From Micromonospora pallida (GTDB lineage: Bacteria; Actinomycetota; Actinomycetes; Mycobacteriales; Micromonosporaceae): a stretch of DNA of 64,000 nt. Of the stretch, positions 49,742 through 57,513 are shown piece by piece (the first letter of the stretch is position 1; each line of letters starts with the position of its first letter). The stretch is from positions 6,077,001 through 6,141,000 of the forward strand of contig NZ_FMHW01000002.1 of NCBI RefSeq assembly GCF_900090325.1, given 5' to 3'. The notes under the pieces are model-generated. The model ran no database searches, was not told where the DNA came from, and saw only the letters and a program-made list of their open reading frames with translations. The translations under genes were made by a program, and so were the position numbers.

Positions 49742-50437
49742 GTGAAGCTTTCGATCCTCATGCCGGTATACAACGAGGAGGAACGCATCGCGGACGCCGT
49801 CAAGCAGGCGTTGGCGGTCGAGTACCCGTGCGACATCGAACTCCTCGTCGTCGATGACGGCAGCCGGGACGGGACGGCGGAGATCCTCGGTCGGGTGGAC
49901 GACGCGCGGCTGCGAACGATCACCCACCCGCGCAACCTGGGCAAGGGCGCGGCGATCCGGACGGCGGTGGCCCGCGCCGAGGGCGACTACCTGGTCATCC
50001 TCGACGCGGACCTGGAGTACGACCCGCAGGACATCCCGAAACTGCTCGCCCCGGTGCTCGAGGGCCGCGCCACGGTGGTCTACGGCAATCGCACCTTCGG
50101 CAGCCACAGCGCCTACAGCTTCTGGTACGTGATGGGCAACAAGGGCGTTACCACGCTGGCGAACGTGCTGTTCAACTCCTACATCGGCGACCTGGAGACC
50201 TGCTTCAAGCTGATGCCGGTCGACCTCTACCGCTCGCTCGACGTACGGTCCCGGGGGTTCGGCATGGAGGCCGAGGTGACCGGCAAGCTGCTGCGCCGCC
50301 GGATCCGTCCGTACGAGGTGCCGATCAGCTACCGGGCCCGGGGCCGCGAGGAGGGCAAGAAGATCACCTGGCGGGACGGGGTGGAGGCGCTCTGGATCCT
50401 CGGCCGGGAGCGGACCCGCCGCCGCCCCCAGCCCTGA
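49742..50437 (+). CDS. GT2-family glycosyltransferase (dolichol-phosphate mannose synthase-like)
   Basis: About 231 residues of GT-A fold. Conserved motifs: ILMPVYNEEERIADAVKQAL, VVDDGSRDGTAEIL, NLGKGAAIRTAVARAEGDYL, the DXD-type ILDADLEYDPQD and the C-terminal YEVPISYRARGREEGKKITW. Such enzymes move a sugar from a nucleotide donor to polyprenyl phosphate on the cytoplasmic face. No C-terminal membrane domain is fused, so a partner membrane protein may be needed. The GTG at 49742 is chosen over 49730 because GGAG lies 6 nt before it. A -10-like TAGGCT at 49701 suits a short leader. Confidence 0.88.
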   Translation: MKLSILMPVYNEEERIADAVKQALAVEYPCDIELLVVDDGSRDGTAEILGRVDDARLRTITHPRNLGKGAAIRTAVARAEGDYLVILDADLEYDPQDIPKLLAPVLEGRATVVYGNRTFGSHSAYSFWYVMGNKGVTTLANVLFNSYIGDLETCFKLMPVDLYRSLDVRSRGFGMEAEVTGKLLRRRIRPYEVPISYRARGREEGKKITWRDGVEALWILGRERTRRRPQP

Positions 50438-50483
50438 CCGTACCGACCTGGTTCCGCCTTCCCGTTTCCCACCGCCTCGGGCG

Positions 50484-51392
50484 TCAGCCCAGGAACGCCT
50501 CGATCGACCGGCGCAGCCCGGCCGCGTCCAGTCCGTGCCAGCGGCTGTGGTCGGCCGCCGTCCCGTAGCGGCGCAGGTCACGCCGGCCGATACCCAGGGC
50601 CAGCAACCGGTGCGGCCGGTCCGCGAGCGCCTCGCCGACCACCCGGCTCGACGTGCCGGCCAGGTACGGCTCCACCAGGATCACCTCGGTGCCGGCGAGC
50701 GTCCGCAATCCGGCGGTGTCGAAGGGGCGCGGCCGGTGCGTGTACGCCACCGTCACGTCCAGCCCGGCCACCGCCGCCAGGCTCTCGTCCAGCATCGGCC
50801 CGACCGCCACCAGCAGGGGTGCGCCCGGCCCGGCGTCCCGGACCACCTGTAGCGCGCCGTCCCCGCCGTACGGCCGGCGGTTCGCCATGGTCGACAGCCG
50901 CAGGTAGAACGCTCCGTCGCCGGCCACCGCCGCGCGCAGCAGGGATGGCACCTCGTCGGGGTGCCCCGGCACGTGCACCGTCCAGCCGTGCAGGGTGTCG
51001 ATCAGCGCCACGTCCGCCGGGGAGAGGTGGGTGCGCCCGGCCTCCGGCCGGTCGTAGGAGGCCCCGACGCTGACCAGCACCGCGGTCACGTCCTGGTGGT
51101 CGAGGTCCAGCTTGATCTGCTCGTACGCCCGCTCGACCAGGAACGGGGCGTAGGTGTGCACCACCGGACGGAGCCCGGCCAGCGCCAGTCCACCGGCCAC
51201 CCCGACCATCAACTGCTCCCGGATGCCCACGTTGATCACCCGGTCGGGGTGCCGGCGCGCCGCCTCGCGGAAGCTCTCCGCCGAGATGTCGGCGAGCACC
51301 ACGGCGGTCCGTGGATCGTCGGCCAGCAACTCGTACGCGGTGTCGACGAAGCTGTCCCGCATCACGGTCTCCGCCTCGGCCACTGCTGCCAC
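50484..51392 (-). CDS. transketolase C-terminal (pyrimidine-binding and TK-C) subunit
   Basis: A 302-residue half of a split transketolase. The central domain has RVINVGIREQLMVGVAGGLA near residue 65 (the Glu that binds the aminopyrimidine), PVVHTYAPFLVERAYEQIKL and SYDRPEAGRTHLSPADVALI. The C-terminal domain ends TEVILVEPYLAGTSSRVVGE. It acts with the N-terminal subunit encoded by the next upstream gene (3 nt away), transferring two-carbon ketol units with thiamine diphosphate. A split, 235+302-residue layout is usual in biosynthetic clusters or for specialised sugars rather than central metabolism; this is inference. Confidence 0.88.
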   Translation of the reverse strand: MAAVAEAETVMRDSFVDTAYELLADDPRTAVVLADISAESFREAARRHPDRVINVGIREQLMVGVAGGLALAGLRPVVHTYAPFLVERAYEQIKLDLDHQDVTAVLVSVGASYDRPEAGRTHLSPADVALIDTLHGWTVHVPGHPDEVPSLLRAAVAGDGAFYLRLSTMANRRPYGGDGALQVVRDAGPGAPLLVAVGPMLDESLAAVAGLDVTVAYTHRPRPFDTAGLRTLAGTEVILVEPYLAGTSSRVVGEALADRPHRLLALGIGRRDLRRYGTAADHSRWHGLDAAGLRRSIEAFLG

Positions 51393-51395
51393 GTC

Positions 51396-52103
51396 CTACT
51401 CCTTCTCGTCGATGACCGCGACGACGACGTGCGGCCGGTGGTGGTCGTGCCCGGTCAGGGCGGCGTACAGGGCGTCGTGGTCCCGGCCGTCGACGGTGGT
51501 CGCCTGCCAGCCGTTGACGGTGAACCGGGCGGCGATCCCGCCGGGCCAGCCGTGCGTGGCGGACCGGTTGTCCACCACGATCGCGGTCAGCCCGGCCAGC
51601 CCCGTCGCCCCCGCGTACGCGATCGCCTCGTGGTTGGCGCCCTCGTCGAGTTCGGCGTCGCCGAGCAGCACGTACACCCTCGGGGTGAGCAGGCCCTGCG
51701 CGCGCAGGCCGAGCGCAGTGCCCACGCCCAGGCCGAGCCCGTGGCCGAGCGACCCGGACCCGATCTCGACACCCGGTACCAGGACCCGGTCCGGGTGGCC
51801 GCCGAGGCGGCTTCCCGGACCGTAGGCGTCGTCCAGCCAGTCCGGCGGGACGAACCCCTTAGCGGCCAGCACCGCGTAGTAGCCGGCGACAGCGTGCCCC
51901 TTGGAGAGGAGGAAGCGGTCCCGGTCCGGGTCGTCCAGCCGCTCCGGGGAGATTTGTAGGATCCGGTCGTAGAGCACCCAGAGGACATCGATGGTGGAGT
52001 ACGTCTTCGGGCCGAGGTCGCCCTCCTGCGCGGCGGCGATCCGGCGCAGCAGCGGCGCGACCGGGCCCGGGACGACGGGGGCACTGGCGACGGTGACGGT
52101 CAT
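51396..52103 (-). CDS. transketolase N-terminal (ThDP-binding) subunit
   Basis: About 235 residues. The thiamine-diphosphate motif starts GDAELDEGANHEAIAYAGAT, the usual GDG/A...N layout, followed by LTAIVVDNRSATHGWPGG. The upstream SKGHAVAGYYAVLAAKGF and the GSLGHGLGLGVGTALGLRAQ stretch are typical. The ATG at 52103 is preferred over 52130, which would overlap the soxR-type gene's promoter. It is the first gene of the two-gene transketolase unit and starts 45-48 nt from the divergent MerR gene, so the regulator may control it. Confidence 0.88.
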   Translation of the reverse strand: MTVTVASAPVVPGPVAPLLRRIAAAQEGDLGPKTYSTIDVLWVLYDRILQISPERLDDPDRDRFLLSKGHAVAGYYAVLAAKGFVPPDWLDDAYGPGSRLGGHPDRVLVPGVEIGSGSLGHGLGLGVGTALGLRAQGLLTPRVYVLLGDAELDEGANHEAIAYAGATGLAGLTAIVVDNRSATHGWPGGIAARFTVNGWQATTVDGRDHDALYAALTGHDHHRPHVVVAVIDEKE

Positions 52104-52118
52104 GCCGCTAGCCTGCAA

Positions 52119-52136
52119 CCTAAAGCTCACTTCAAC
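52119..52136. promoter_or_regulatory. candidate SoxR operator in the divergent promoter
   Basis: CCTAAAGCTCACTTCAAC resembles the SoxR box (CCTCAAG-N4-CTTGAGG): the left half matches 6 of 7, the right half about 4 of 7. It lies between soxR (52151) and the transketolase genes, at the place expected for a MerR-type operator. The match is imperfect. Confidence 0.35.
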
Positions 52137-52150
52137 TCAAGGGTGACGTG

Positions 52151-52591
52151 ATGCAGGAGTCCCTCACCATCGGCCAGCTCTCCGCCCGGAGCGGGGTGGC
52201 CGCCTCAGCCCTGCGCTACTACGAGCGGCTCGGCCTCATCCACGCCGAACGCACCGGCGGCAACCAGCGCCGCTACCCCCGTGCCGAACTTCGCCGGGTG
52301 GCGTTCATCCGGATCGCCCAGCAGGTCGGCGTCTCCCTCGACGAGATCCGCGAGGCACTGGACTCGCTGCCCGACGGGCGTACCCCGAGCGCGCAGGACT
52401 GGGCCCGGATCTCCGCCACCTGGCGCAACCGGCTGGACGAGAAGATCCGACTGATCAGCAAGCTGCGGGACGACCTCACCGGCTGCATCGGCTGCGGCTG
52501 CCTGTCGTTGCAGCGCTGCACTCTGAACAACCCGTCGGACCGGCTGGCCGGCGAGGGGTCGGGCGCACGTCTGCTGCTGCCCCGCCCCTGA
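52151..52591 (+). CDS. soxR: redox-sensitive MerR-family regulator (SoxR)
   Basis: About 146 residues. N-terminal winged-helix domain LTIGQLSARSGVAASALRYY, ERLGLIHAERTGGNQRRY, then the coiled-coil dimer helix (ISATWRNRLDEKIRLISKLR). The [2Fe-2S] ligand set of SoxR is intact, CIGCGCLSLQRC (C-x2-C-x-C-x5-C). Such regulators sense redox-cycling compounds and twist their promoter to activate target genes. A GTG three bases upstream (52148) is an alternative start. It is divergent from the transketolase pair; in actinomycetes SoxR usually controls oxidoreductase genes such as the quinone oxidoreductase type found at 52707. Confidence 0.92.
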   Translation: MQESLTIGQLSARSGVAASALRYYERLGLIHAERTGGNQRRYPRAELRRVAFIRIAQQVGVSLDEIREALDSLPDGRTPSAQDWARISATWRNRLDEKIRLISKLRDDLTGCIGCGCLSLQRCTLNNPSDRLAGEGSGARLLLPRP

Positions 52592-52595
52592 GGCG

Positions 52596-52640
52596 CTTGC
52601 TTGCGGTGGGTTGCCGAGGTGCTTGCTTGCGGTGGTTGCA
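52596..52640. repeat. short direct repeat before palindromic copy 3
   Basis: GCTTGCTTGCGGTGG occurs at about 52595-52609 and 52621-52635, each followed by TTGC. The second ends in the GGTGGTTGC edge of the palindrome, so the flank has been duplicated along with the edge, as at copy 2. Confidence 0.7.
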
Positions 52641-52690
52641 GGGGACCCTTGCTCGGCAGAAAGCGGTAATAGGGGACCCCTGCTACCACC
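52631..52690. repeat. palindromic intergenic element, copy 3
   Basis: Arms 52631-52650 (GGTGGTTGCAGGGGACCCTT) and 52671-52690 with three mismatches, and a 20-base loop containing CGGCAGAAAGCGG. It lies between the convergent soxR and quinone oxidoreductase genes. Confidence 0.85.
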
Positions 52691-52706
52691 TGGCAACGCT
52701 GACCGG

Positions 52707-53684
52707 TCAGCCGGTGACCAGCAGCACCTTGCCCAGGTGGTCGCTGGACTCCACCAGCCGGTGTGCCCCGGCCGCGTCGGACATCGACATCCGCCGGTCC
52801 ACCACCGGTCGGATCCGGCCCGACTCCACCAGCGGCCAGACCTGCTCCCGTACGCCCCGGACGATCGCCGCCTTCTCCGCGACCGGCCGGGAACGCAGCG
52901 CCGTCGCGGTCACCGAGGCCCGCTTGGCCAGCAGCATGCCCAGGTCGAGTTCGGCCTTCCGCCCGCCCTGCATACCGATCACCGCCAGCCGGCCGCCGGT
53001 CGCCAGCGCCGTTACATTCCGCCCGAGGTAGGCCGCGCCCATGATGTCGAGGATGACGTCCGCGCCCCGGCCGTCGGTGATCCGACGCACCTCCTCGACG
53101 AAGTCCTGCTCCCGGTAGTCGATGGTGTGCGCCGCCCCCAGCTCGCGCAGCCGCCCGTGCTTGGCGGCGCGGGCGGTCACCACCACCGTCGCGCCGAGCG
53201 CCGCACCGAGCTGGATGGCGAAGGTACCGATGCCACTGCCGCCGCCGTGCACCAGCAGCGTCTCGCCGGCCGCCAGCCGGGCGAGCTGGACGACGTTCGA
53301 CCAGACCGTGCAGGCCACCTCGGGCAGCGCCGCGGCGTCGACCGGGTCGACGCCGGCCGGCACCGGCAGGAGCTGCCCGGCCGGTACGGCGACCCGCTCG
53401 GCGTACCCGCCGCCGGCCAGCAGCGCACAGACCTCCTGGCCCACCCGCCAGTCGGTCACGTCCGGAGCGGTCGCGGCGACCACCCCGGAGCACTCCAGAC
53501 CCGGGTACGCCGACGCGTCCGGCGGCGGTGGGTAGTGCCCCTGCCGTTGCAGCAGGTCCGCCCGGTTCACCGCGCTGGCCCGTACCTCGACGACCACCTC
53601 GCCGGGGCCGGGCTCCGGGTCGGGCACCTCGGTCCAGCGCAGGGCATCGGGTCCACCGGGCTCCGGGATCGTGATCGCACGCAT
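52707..53684 (-). CDS. NAD(P)H:quinone oxidoreductase (zinc-less MDR family)
   Basis: A 325-residue medium-chain dehydrogenase/reductase of the quinone oxidoreductase (PIG3/QOR) group. GroES-like domain: EVRASAVNRADLLQRQGHYP and YPGLECSGVVAATAPDVTDW. NADPH domain: TLLVHGGGSGIGTFAIQLGA (GxGxxG-type), VVTARAAKHGRLRELGAAHT and ILDIMGAAYLGRN. Zinc-binding Cys residues of alcohol dehydrogenases are lacking. It reduces quinones or related electrophiles with NADPH in the cytoplasm. Its product suits the redox-cycling role of the nearby SoxR, though the two are convergent and the link is inference. Start ATG at 53684. Confidence 0.9.
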   Translation of the reverse strand: MRAITIPEPGGPDALRWTEVPDPEPGPGEVVVEVRASAVNRADLLQRQGHYPPPPDASAYPGLECSGVVAATAPDVTDWRVGQEVCALLAGGGYAERVAVPAGQLLPVPAGVDPVDAAALPEVACTVWSNVVQLARLAAGETLLVHGGGSGIGTFAIQLGAALGATVVVTARAAKHGRLRELGAAHTIDYREQDFVEEVRRITDGRGADVILDIMGAAYLGRNVTALATGGRLAVIGMQGGRKAELDLGMLLAKRASVTATALRSRPVAEKAAIVRGVREQVWPLVESGRIRPVVDRRMSMSDAAGAHRLVESSDHLGKVLLVTG

Positions 53685-53693
53685 GATCCTGTC

Positions 53694-54233
53694 TTACCCG
53701 ATCCGCCCCTCGGCCCACGCCCCGGTCAGGATCTCCGTAACCGTCTGCTCCGGTGTCTGCTCGGAGGTGTCCAGCCAGAGCCCGATGCGAGGCGTGTCAG
53801 CCCGGAACTCGGCGTCCAGGTCGGCGACCGGCCAGTCGCCGTACCCCTTCTTGGGCCGATCCCGCTCGCGGGCGGCGACCACCTCTGGACAGGGCACGAG
53901 CACCACGACGGCCAGCGGCCGATGCCGGATCCGCTCGACCATGGCCGCCAGGTCCGCACCGAGGATCACGTCCTGGCAGACCACGGTGAACCCGGCGGCG
54001 GCGTACCGGTCGGCGGTCGACGCGGCGAGGTCGTAGCGGAGCCGGAGCTGCCGCCACGCCTCGTCGGACGGGGTGGCGGTCATCTCCGCCCGCCCGCTGA
54101 CCACCATCCGGCGGAAGACGTCCCCGCGCAGGTGCACCGCGCGCGGCAGCCGACGGGCCAGCAGCTCGGCCACTGTGGACTTACCGGCCGCCATGATTCC
54201 GGTGATCAGCACCACCGACGGGGTGTCCCACAC
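53694..54233 (-). CDS. P-loop kinase (chloramphenicol phosphotransferase/zeta-toxin-like)
   Basis: A 179-residue P-loop protein. Walker A is VLITGIMAAGKSTVAELLAR; the next acidic motif VHLRGDVFRRMVVSGRAEMT holds the Asp usually acting as base. The RxxDRPKKGYGDWPV lid motif near residue 115 and the tail WLDTSEQTPEQTVTEIL match a kinase-like fold related to chloramphenicol phosphotransferase and zeta toxins. The substrate is unknown; no antitoxin partner lies beside it, which argues against a toxin. It precedes the quinone oxidoreductase by 9 nt on the same strand. Confidence 0.75.
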   Translation of the reverse strand: MWDTPSVVLITGIMAAGKSTVAELLARRLPRAVHLRGDVFRRMVVSGRAEMTATPSDEAWRQLRLRYDLAASTADRYAAAGFTVVCQDVILGADLAAMVERIRHRPLAVVVLVPCPEVVAARERDRPKKGYGDWPVADLDAEFRADTPRIGLWLDTSEQTPEQTVTEILTGAWAEGRIG

Positions 54234-54329
54234 GCCGTGATGATCCCACGTCGACCCGGGACGCCGACTCGCGGCGACGGCCGGTCATGGCAAACTAGGC
54301 AGGGACGCGTACCTCTCGGGGGCGCGCCG

Positions 54330-54416
54330 GGAGGGTTCGCCTAGTGGCCGATGGCGCTGGTCTTGAAAACCGGTAAGGCAGCGATGTCTTCGTGGGTTCG
54401 AATCCCACACCCTCCG
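54330..54416 (+). tRNA. tRNA-Ser (anticodon UGA)
   Basis: A class II tRNA of about 87 nt with a long variable arm. The acceptor stem GGAGGGT (54330-54336) pairs with ACCCTCC (54409-54415), with discriminator G at 54416. The anticodon stem CTGGT/ACCGG encloses the loop CTTGAAA, giving anticodon UGA at 54364-54366. The T arm GTGGGTTCGAATCCCAC is canonical. CCA is not encoded. The integrase gene lies just past its 3' end. Confidence 0.95.
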
Positions 54417-54417
54417 C
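54380..54417. other. predicted attL (tRNA-Ser 3' half)
   Basis: Integrases of the AICE type recombine into tRNA 3' ends and keep the tRNA intact. The T-arm to discriminator sequence next to the integrase gene is the expected left attachment site. The matching right site lies beyond the window, so the core and exact border cannot be set. Confidence 0.4.
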
Positions 54418-54432
54418 TTCCTGAACAGCAGG

Positions 54433-54472
54433 AACGCCCCCTAACCAGCGCGAACGCCAGTCAGGGGGCGTT
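54433..54472 (+). terminator. hairpin terminator after tRNA-Ser
   Basis: Arms AACGCCCCCT (54433-54442) and AGGGGGCGTT (54463-54472), then TTC. Position is typical for a tRNA terminator. Confidence 0.8.
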
Positions 54473-54551
54473 TCACGGTTCGCGAACCGGTCTCACTTCG
54501 TCCCGCTGGTAGCCGTCGCGTCTCACTGGTCGTGTCGTATCCGTGTCGGCG

Positions 54552-55928
54552 CTACTCGGCTTCCTCGGTGCCCAACGCCCCCTCGATGCGCTTCCGGGCT
54601 GCCTCATCCTGTCCGTCGATGCACGAGGCGTAGACCTTCAACAGCACGTGCACGCTGTGCCCGGCCCACTGCGCTACCTGCGTCGCCGGTACGCCAGCGT
54701 TGAGCCAGAGCGACACAGCGGCGTGCCGCAGGTCGTACGGCCGGTGCGCCAGCGGTGACCGCTGCTGCGCGGGTGTCAGCGCTGCCTCGCGCGCTTGCCG
54801 CCAGGCGCGCAGGTAGGTGCTCTTCGACACCGGGGCCACCCTGGCACCAGCGGCATTGAACATCCGGCCGTTGGCGTTCCGGCAGTGCTCCCGTAGGTGG
54901 TGCCGCAGGATGCGAACCAACTCGGGGCAGGCCGGTACGTCGCGGGTCGCCTTCTTTGCTCGGTGCTTCAGTTCGCGGTCTTCGAGCGACGTGCCGCCAT
55001 CGCTCCAATCCTCGCCAACCTGCTGCGTCGATCCGCTGAGGTGAAGCCACCCCCATCCCTCTTCGGGTAGGTCGCATTCGTCGGCCCGTAGGTGGATCAC
55101 CTCGGAAGGGCGCAGGGCGGCGAAGTACATGCAGGCGAAGAACCCTTCCAAGCGCGGGTCCCGCTCCCGAACCGCTGCGAGCAGTGACCGGGCCTGCTCG
55201 GGATTAACCACCACCTTCCGGTCGACCTGGTCGGTGTTCTTCGGTGCTCGCCACTGAATGAAGTCCATCGGGTGTGCGTCGAGATAGCGCAGTTCGACGG
55301 CGTATTTCAACGCGCTGTAGAAGACTGCACGCTTTCTTGCCACCGTGTTAGCGGCGGCCGGACCACCGTCAATCCTGGTGGTCAGCAGGTCGAGCGCCTT
55401 CCGGATGGTCGCCGGATTTGCTACGTCCGTCAGTGGCAGCGTGTTCGCGGCGAGCCACCGCACAGCCGGCGCAAGCTCGCTCGGCGGTACGCCCTTGTCC
55501 CGGTCTCGCTGCTGCTTGTTGAAGACCCAGGTGTAGAGAGCGTGGCGTATCTCCGCTTCGTCGGGTACCCCACGCGACGTGGCGAGCAGTGCGGGCGTGA
55601 CGGTGGTGAGCGCGTCGGCAATGCTCTTGCGCTGAGTCGCGGCGGCACGTGGCCACTTCATGTCCACGAACGCCACGGCCAGGTCGTACCAACTCCGGCT
55701 GTTCAGTTCCCGGGCCATCGGTTCGGGCAGCCCGGTCTTTTCGTCGAACGCCGTACCTTCCCGCTGCGCCACGACCAGTTTTGACCGGAAGCTTTCCGCG
55801 AGTGCCCGGGTTGCGAACGTGTTCCGGAAGGGCTTGTCAGCGACCTTCCACCGGACCGTGTATGACTTCTTCTTGCCGGACAGTTCGTTGGTCAGGATCG
55901 CGTGAATCCGGACGCTGTAACTGCTCAA
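54552..55928 (-). CDS. int: tyrosine-recombinase integrase of the integrative element
   Basis: A 458-residue phage-type site-specific recombinase. The N-terminal SAM-like arm-binding region holds about 160 residues, then a core-binding domain (WRAPKNTDQVDRKVVVNPEQ). The catalytic domain shows the first Arg in YFAALRPSEVIHLRADE, HRPYDLRHAAVSLWLNAGVP with the His-x-x-Arg-like pair (LRHAAVSL), and the Tyr near the end in VHVLLKVYASCIDG. Its 5' end overlaps the excisionase-like gene by 4 nt. Its position beside tRNA-Ser marks the left end of the integrated element. Length suits the pSAM2-type AICE integrases. Confidence 0.93.
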   Translation of the reverse strand: MSSYSVRIHAILTNELSGKKKSYTVRWKVADKPFRNTFATRALAESFRSKLVVAQREGTAFDEKTGLPEPMARELNSRSWYDLAVAFVDMKWPRAAATQRKSIADALTTVTPALLATSRGVPDEAEIRHALYTWVFNKQQRDRDKGVPPSELAPAVRWLAANTLPLTDVANPATIRKALDLLTTRIDGGPAAANTVARKRAVFYSALKYAVELRYLDAHPMDFIQWRAPKNTDQVDRKVVVNPEQARSLLAAVRERDPRLEGFFACMYFAALRPSEVIHLRADECDLPEEGWGWLHLSGSTQQVGEDWSDGGTSLEDRELKHRAKKATRDVPACPELVRILRHHLREHCRNANGRMFNAAGARVAPVSKSTYLRAWRQAREAALTPAQQRSPLAHRPYDLRHAAVSLWLNAGVPATQVAQWAGHSVHVLLKVYASCIDGQDEAARKRIEGALGTEEAE

Positions 55929-56134
55929 GCGGCCTCCTCGTGATCGTTCAGCCAGGTGTCGAGGTCGCGGCGGCGGACGTACAGGCTGCCGTTCGGGTAC
56001 TTGATGGTTCGGGGTGCGCGGCCGGTGGCCTTCCAGCGGAAGAAGGTCGACCGGGGTACACGGAGTTCGTCCAGGACTTCGGCGAGGGTGAGAAGGTTGC
56101 CGGTGGGGGTGGTGCGCTTCGGGCGGGTGGTCAC
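55925..56134 (-). CDS. excisionase-like helix-turn-helix protein
   Basis: 69 residues. The core LLTLAEVLDELRVPRSTFFR, then WKATGRAPRTIKYPNGSLYV and RRRDLDTWLNDHEE, is the MerR-like wing fold of Xis/HTH_17 proteins. It probably bends att DNA to direct the integrase toward excision. The GTG at 56134 is chosen; the ORF extends further upstream but without protein-like sequence. Its stop overlaps the integrase start as in many AICE xis-int pairs. Confidence 0.85.
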   Translation of the reverse strand: MTTRPKRTTPTGNLLTLAEVLDELRVPRSTFFRWKATGRAPRTIKYPNGSLYVRRRDLDTWLNDHEEAA

Positions 56135-56256
56135 GGGCGGCTGTCCTTCCTCCGGGCGGCGGTCGGGTAGTGGCGAGGGGGCGGGGGTAGCCGTCCCAGC
56201 CGTCCCAGCCGTCCCTATGCAGGTCAGGGCCGGGACGGCTTGGCGGGTGGGACGGC

Positions 56257-57513
56257 TTAAGCCGTCCCGGCGGTGGTGGTGTGCTCGGCCGGGTGGGACG
56301 GCTTGAGCCGTCCCAGGGGGATGACCCGTCCCGGGGCTGAGCTGGGCGGGGACGGCTGGGACGGCTGGGACGGGTCCTCCTCGGGCACCATCTCCGGGCC
56401 GGGGCAGTAGCGTCGCCACGCGTCGGTGAAATCGGCTTGGTAGTAGCCCTTGACCTGCCCGTATGGCGTGCCGAAGCGGATGTTGGTGGAGCGGATCTCG
56501 TATTCGGCCAGTAGTTGACCGAGTTTCATCGCGGTGAGTCCGGCACCGTTCTTGCCGTACTCGGCCCATGGCGCTTCGGGGTCGGCCCGCAGCTTGTCGA
56601 GCAGGATGGTGCTGGGGATCGCCCGGCGTCCCTGGTTGTCCACCACCCCGGCCGTCCGGAACGCCGTGTGGCAGTCGGCCAGCAGGCGAATCCGGTCGGA
56701 GGGCACGGCGGTTCCGTCGCGTTCGGCCGTGAGGGTTTCGCAGGCACGGCGTGCCCGGTCGGGCCAGGTTCCCCCGGCGAGGTCGGCCACGGCCACGAGG
56801 GGTTCCCAGGTGTCGGCGGCCCGGTCCTCTACCGGCATGGTCGGTTCCGCGGTTTCCAGGTCACGCATGTTCGCCCGTAGCCACCCGGTGAGCTGTCGGG
56901 CGAGTTCGCGTAGGGCGGGGCTGTCACGGCGGTGCCGGTAGGGGGCCACGGTTTCGCCGGGTGCACGGCGGCGCATGCGGATGACGACGGCGCGGTCTTC
57001 GATGGTGTCGGGCATCGCGCCGATACCGGCGAGTGCGGCCATGGAGAAGGTGGGGATCTTCTCGACCTTCTGCGCGGCGGCGTCCCACCGGATCGCGGGC
57101 CGGTTGCGCTGGTGACCGGCGTTGAGCAGGCCGCGTAGGTCTTCGTTCGTGTCGGCGGCGGCACCGAAGATGGTGTCCGCTTCGTCCACGAGCAGGGTCG
57201 GCGGATCGTCGGTCCCGATCGCCCGGTATACAGCGGCGGGACTGGCGTTGACGGTGATCAGCGGCGCGTAGCAGGTTGCCTCGACCACGTCGAGCAGTCG
57301 GGACTTCCCGCACCGTTTCTCGGGTGCGCGGATGACCAGTCGGGGCGCGTGTGCCCACGCGGGTTGGGCGTGGGTCGCGGCCACCCACAGCGCCACGGCG
57401 TCGACCGCCTCCGCGCAGGGCAGGATCACGTACTTCGTGAGGCAGGCGTGTAGGGCGTCGAGGATCGCTGCGCCGTCGTTGGGCTGGTCGGTGGTGCTGA
57501 TGGGCTGGTTCAT
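56257..57513 (-). CDS. DUF3631 ATPase/replication protein of the element
   Basis: A 418-residue DUF3631 protein, a helicase-like ATPase found in actinomycete plasmids and AICEs. Walker-A-like PEKRCGKSRLLDVVEATCYA near residue 65, Walker B PPTLLVDEADTIFGAAADTN near 105, sensor region FSMAALAGIGAMPDTIEDRA near 155, and the RRRAPGE Arg finger. C-terminally a DNA-binding-like region (TAFRTAGVVDNQGRRAIPST) and a Pro/Ser-rich tail. Together with the prim-pol gene it forms the autonomous replication module. The start overlaps the 3' end of the prim-pol gene by 4 nt. Confidence 0.85.
   Translation of the reverse strand: MNQPISTTDQPNDGAAILDALHACLTKYVILPCAEAVDAVALWVAATHAQPAWAHAPRLVIRAPEKRCGKSRLLDVVEATCYAPLITVNASPAAVYRAIGTDDPPTLLVDEADTIFGAAADTNEDLRGLLNAGHQRNRPAIRWDAAAQKVEKIPTFSMAALAGIGAMPDTIEDRAVVIRMRRRAPGETVAPYRHRRDSPALRELARQLTGWLRANMRDLETAEPTMPVEDRAADTWEPLVAVADLAGGTWPDRARRACETLTAERDGTAVPSDRIRLLADCHTAFRTAGVVDNQGRRAIPSTILLDKLRADPEAPWAEYGKNGAGLTAMKLGQLLAEYEIRSTNIRFGTPYGQVKGYYQADFTDAWRRYCPGPEMVPEEDPSQPSQPSPPSSAPGRVIPLGRLKPSHPAEHTTTAGTA

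Noticed and set aside
53694..54233. A zeta-toxin/antitoxin pair
   Set aside because: The P-loop protein has no adjacent antitoxin gene and groups with small-molecule kinases just as well.
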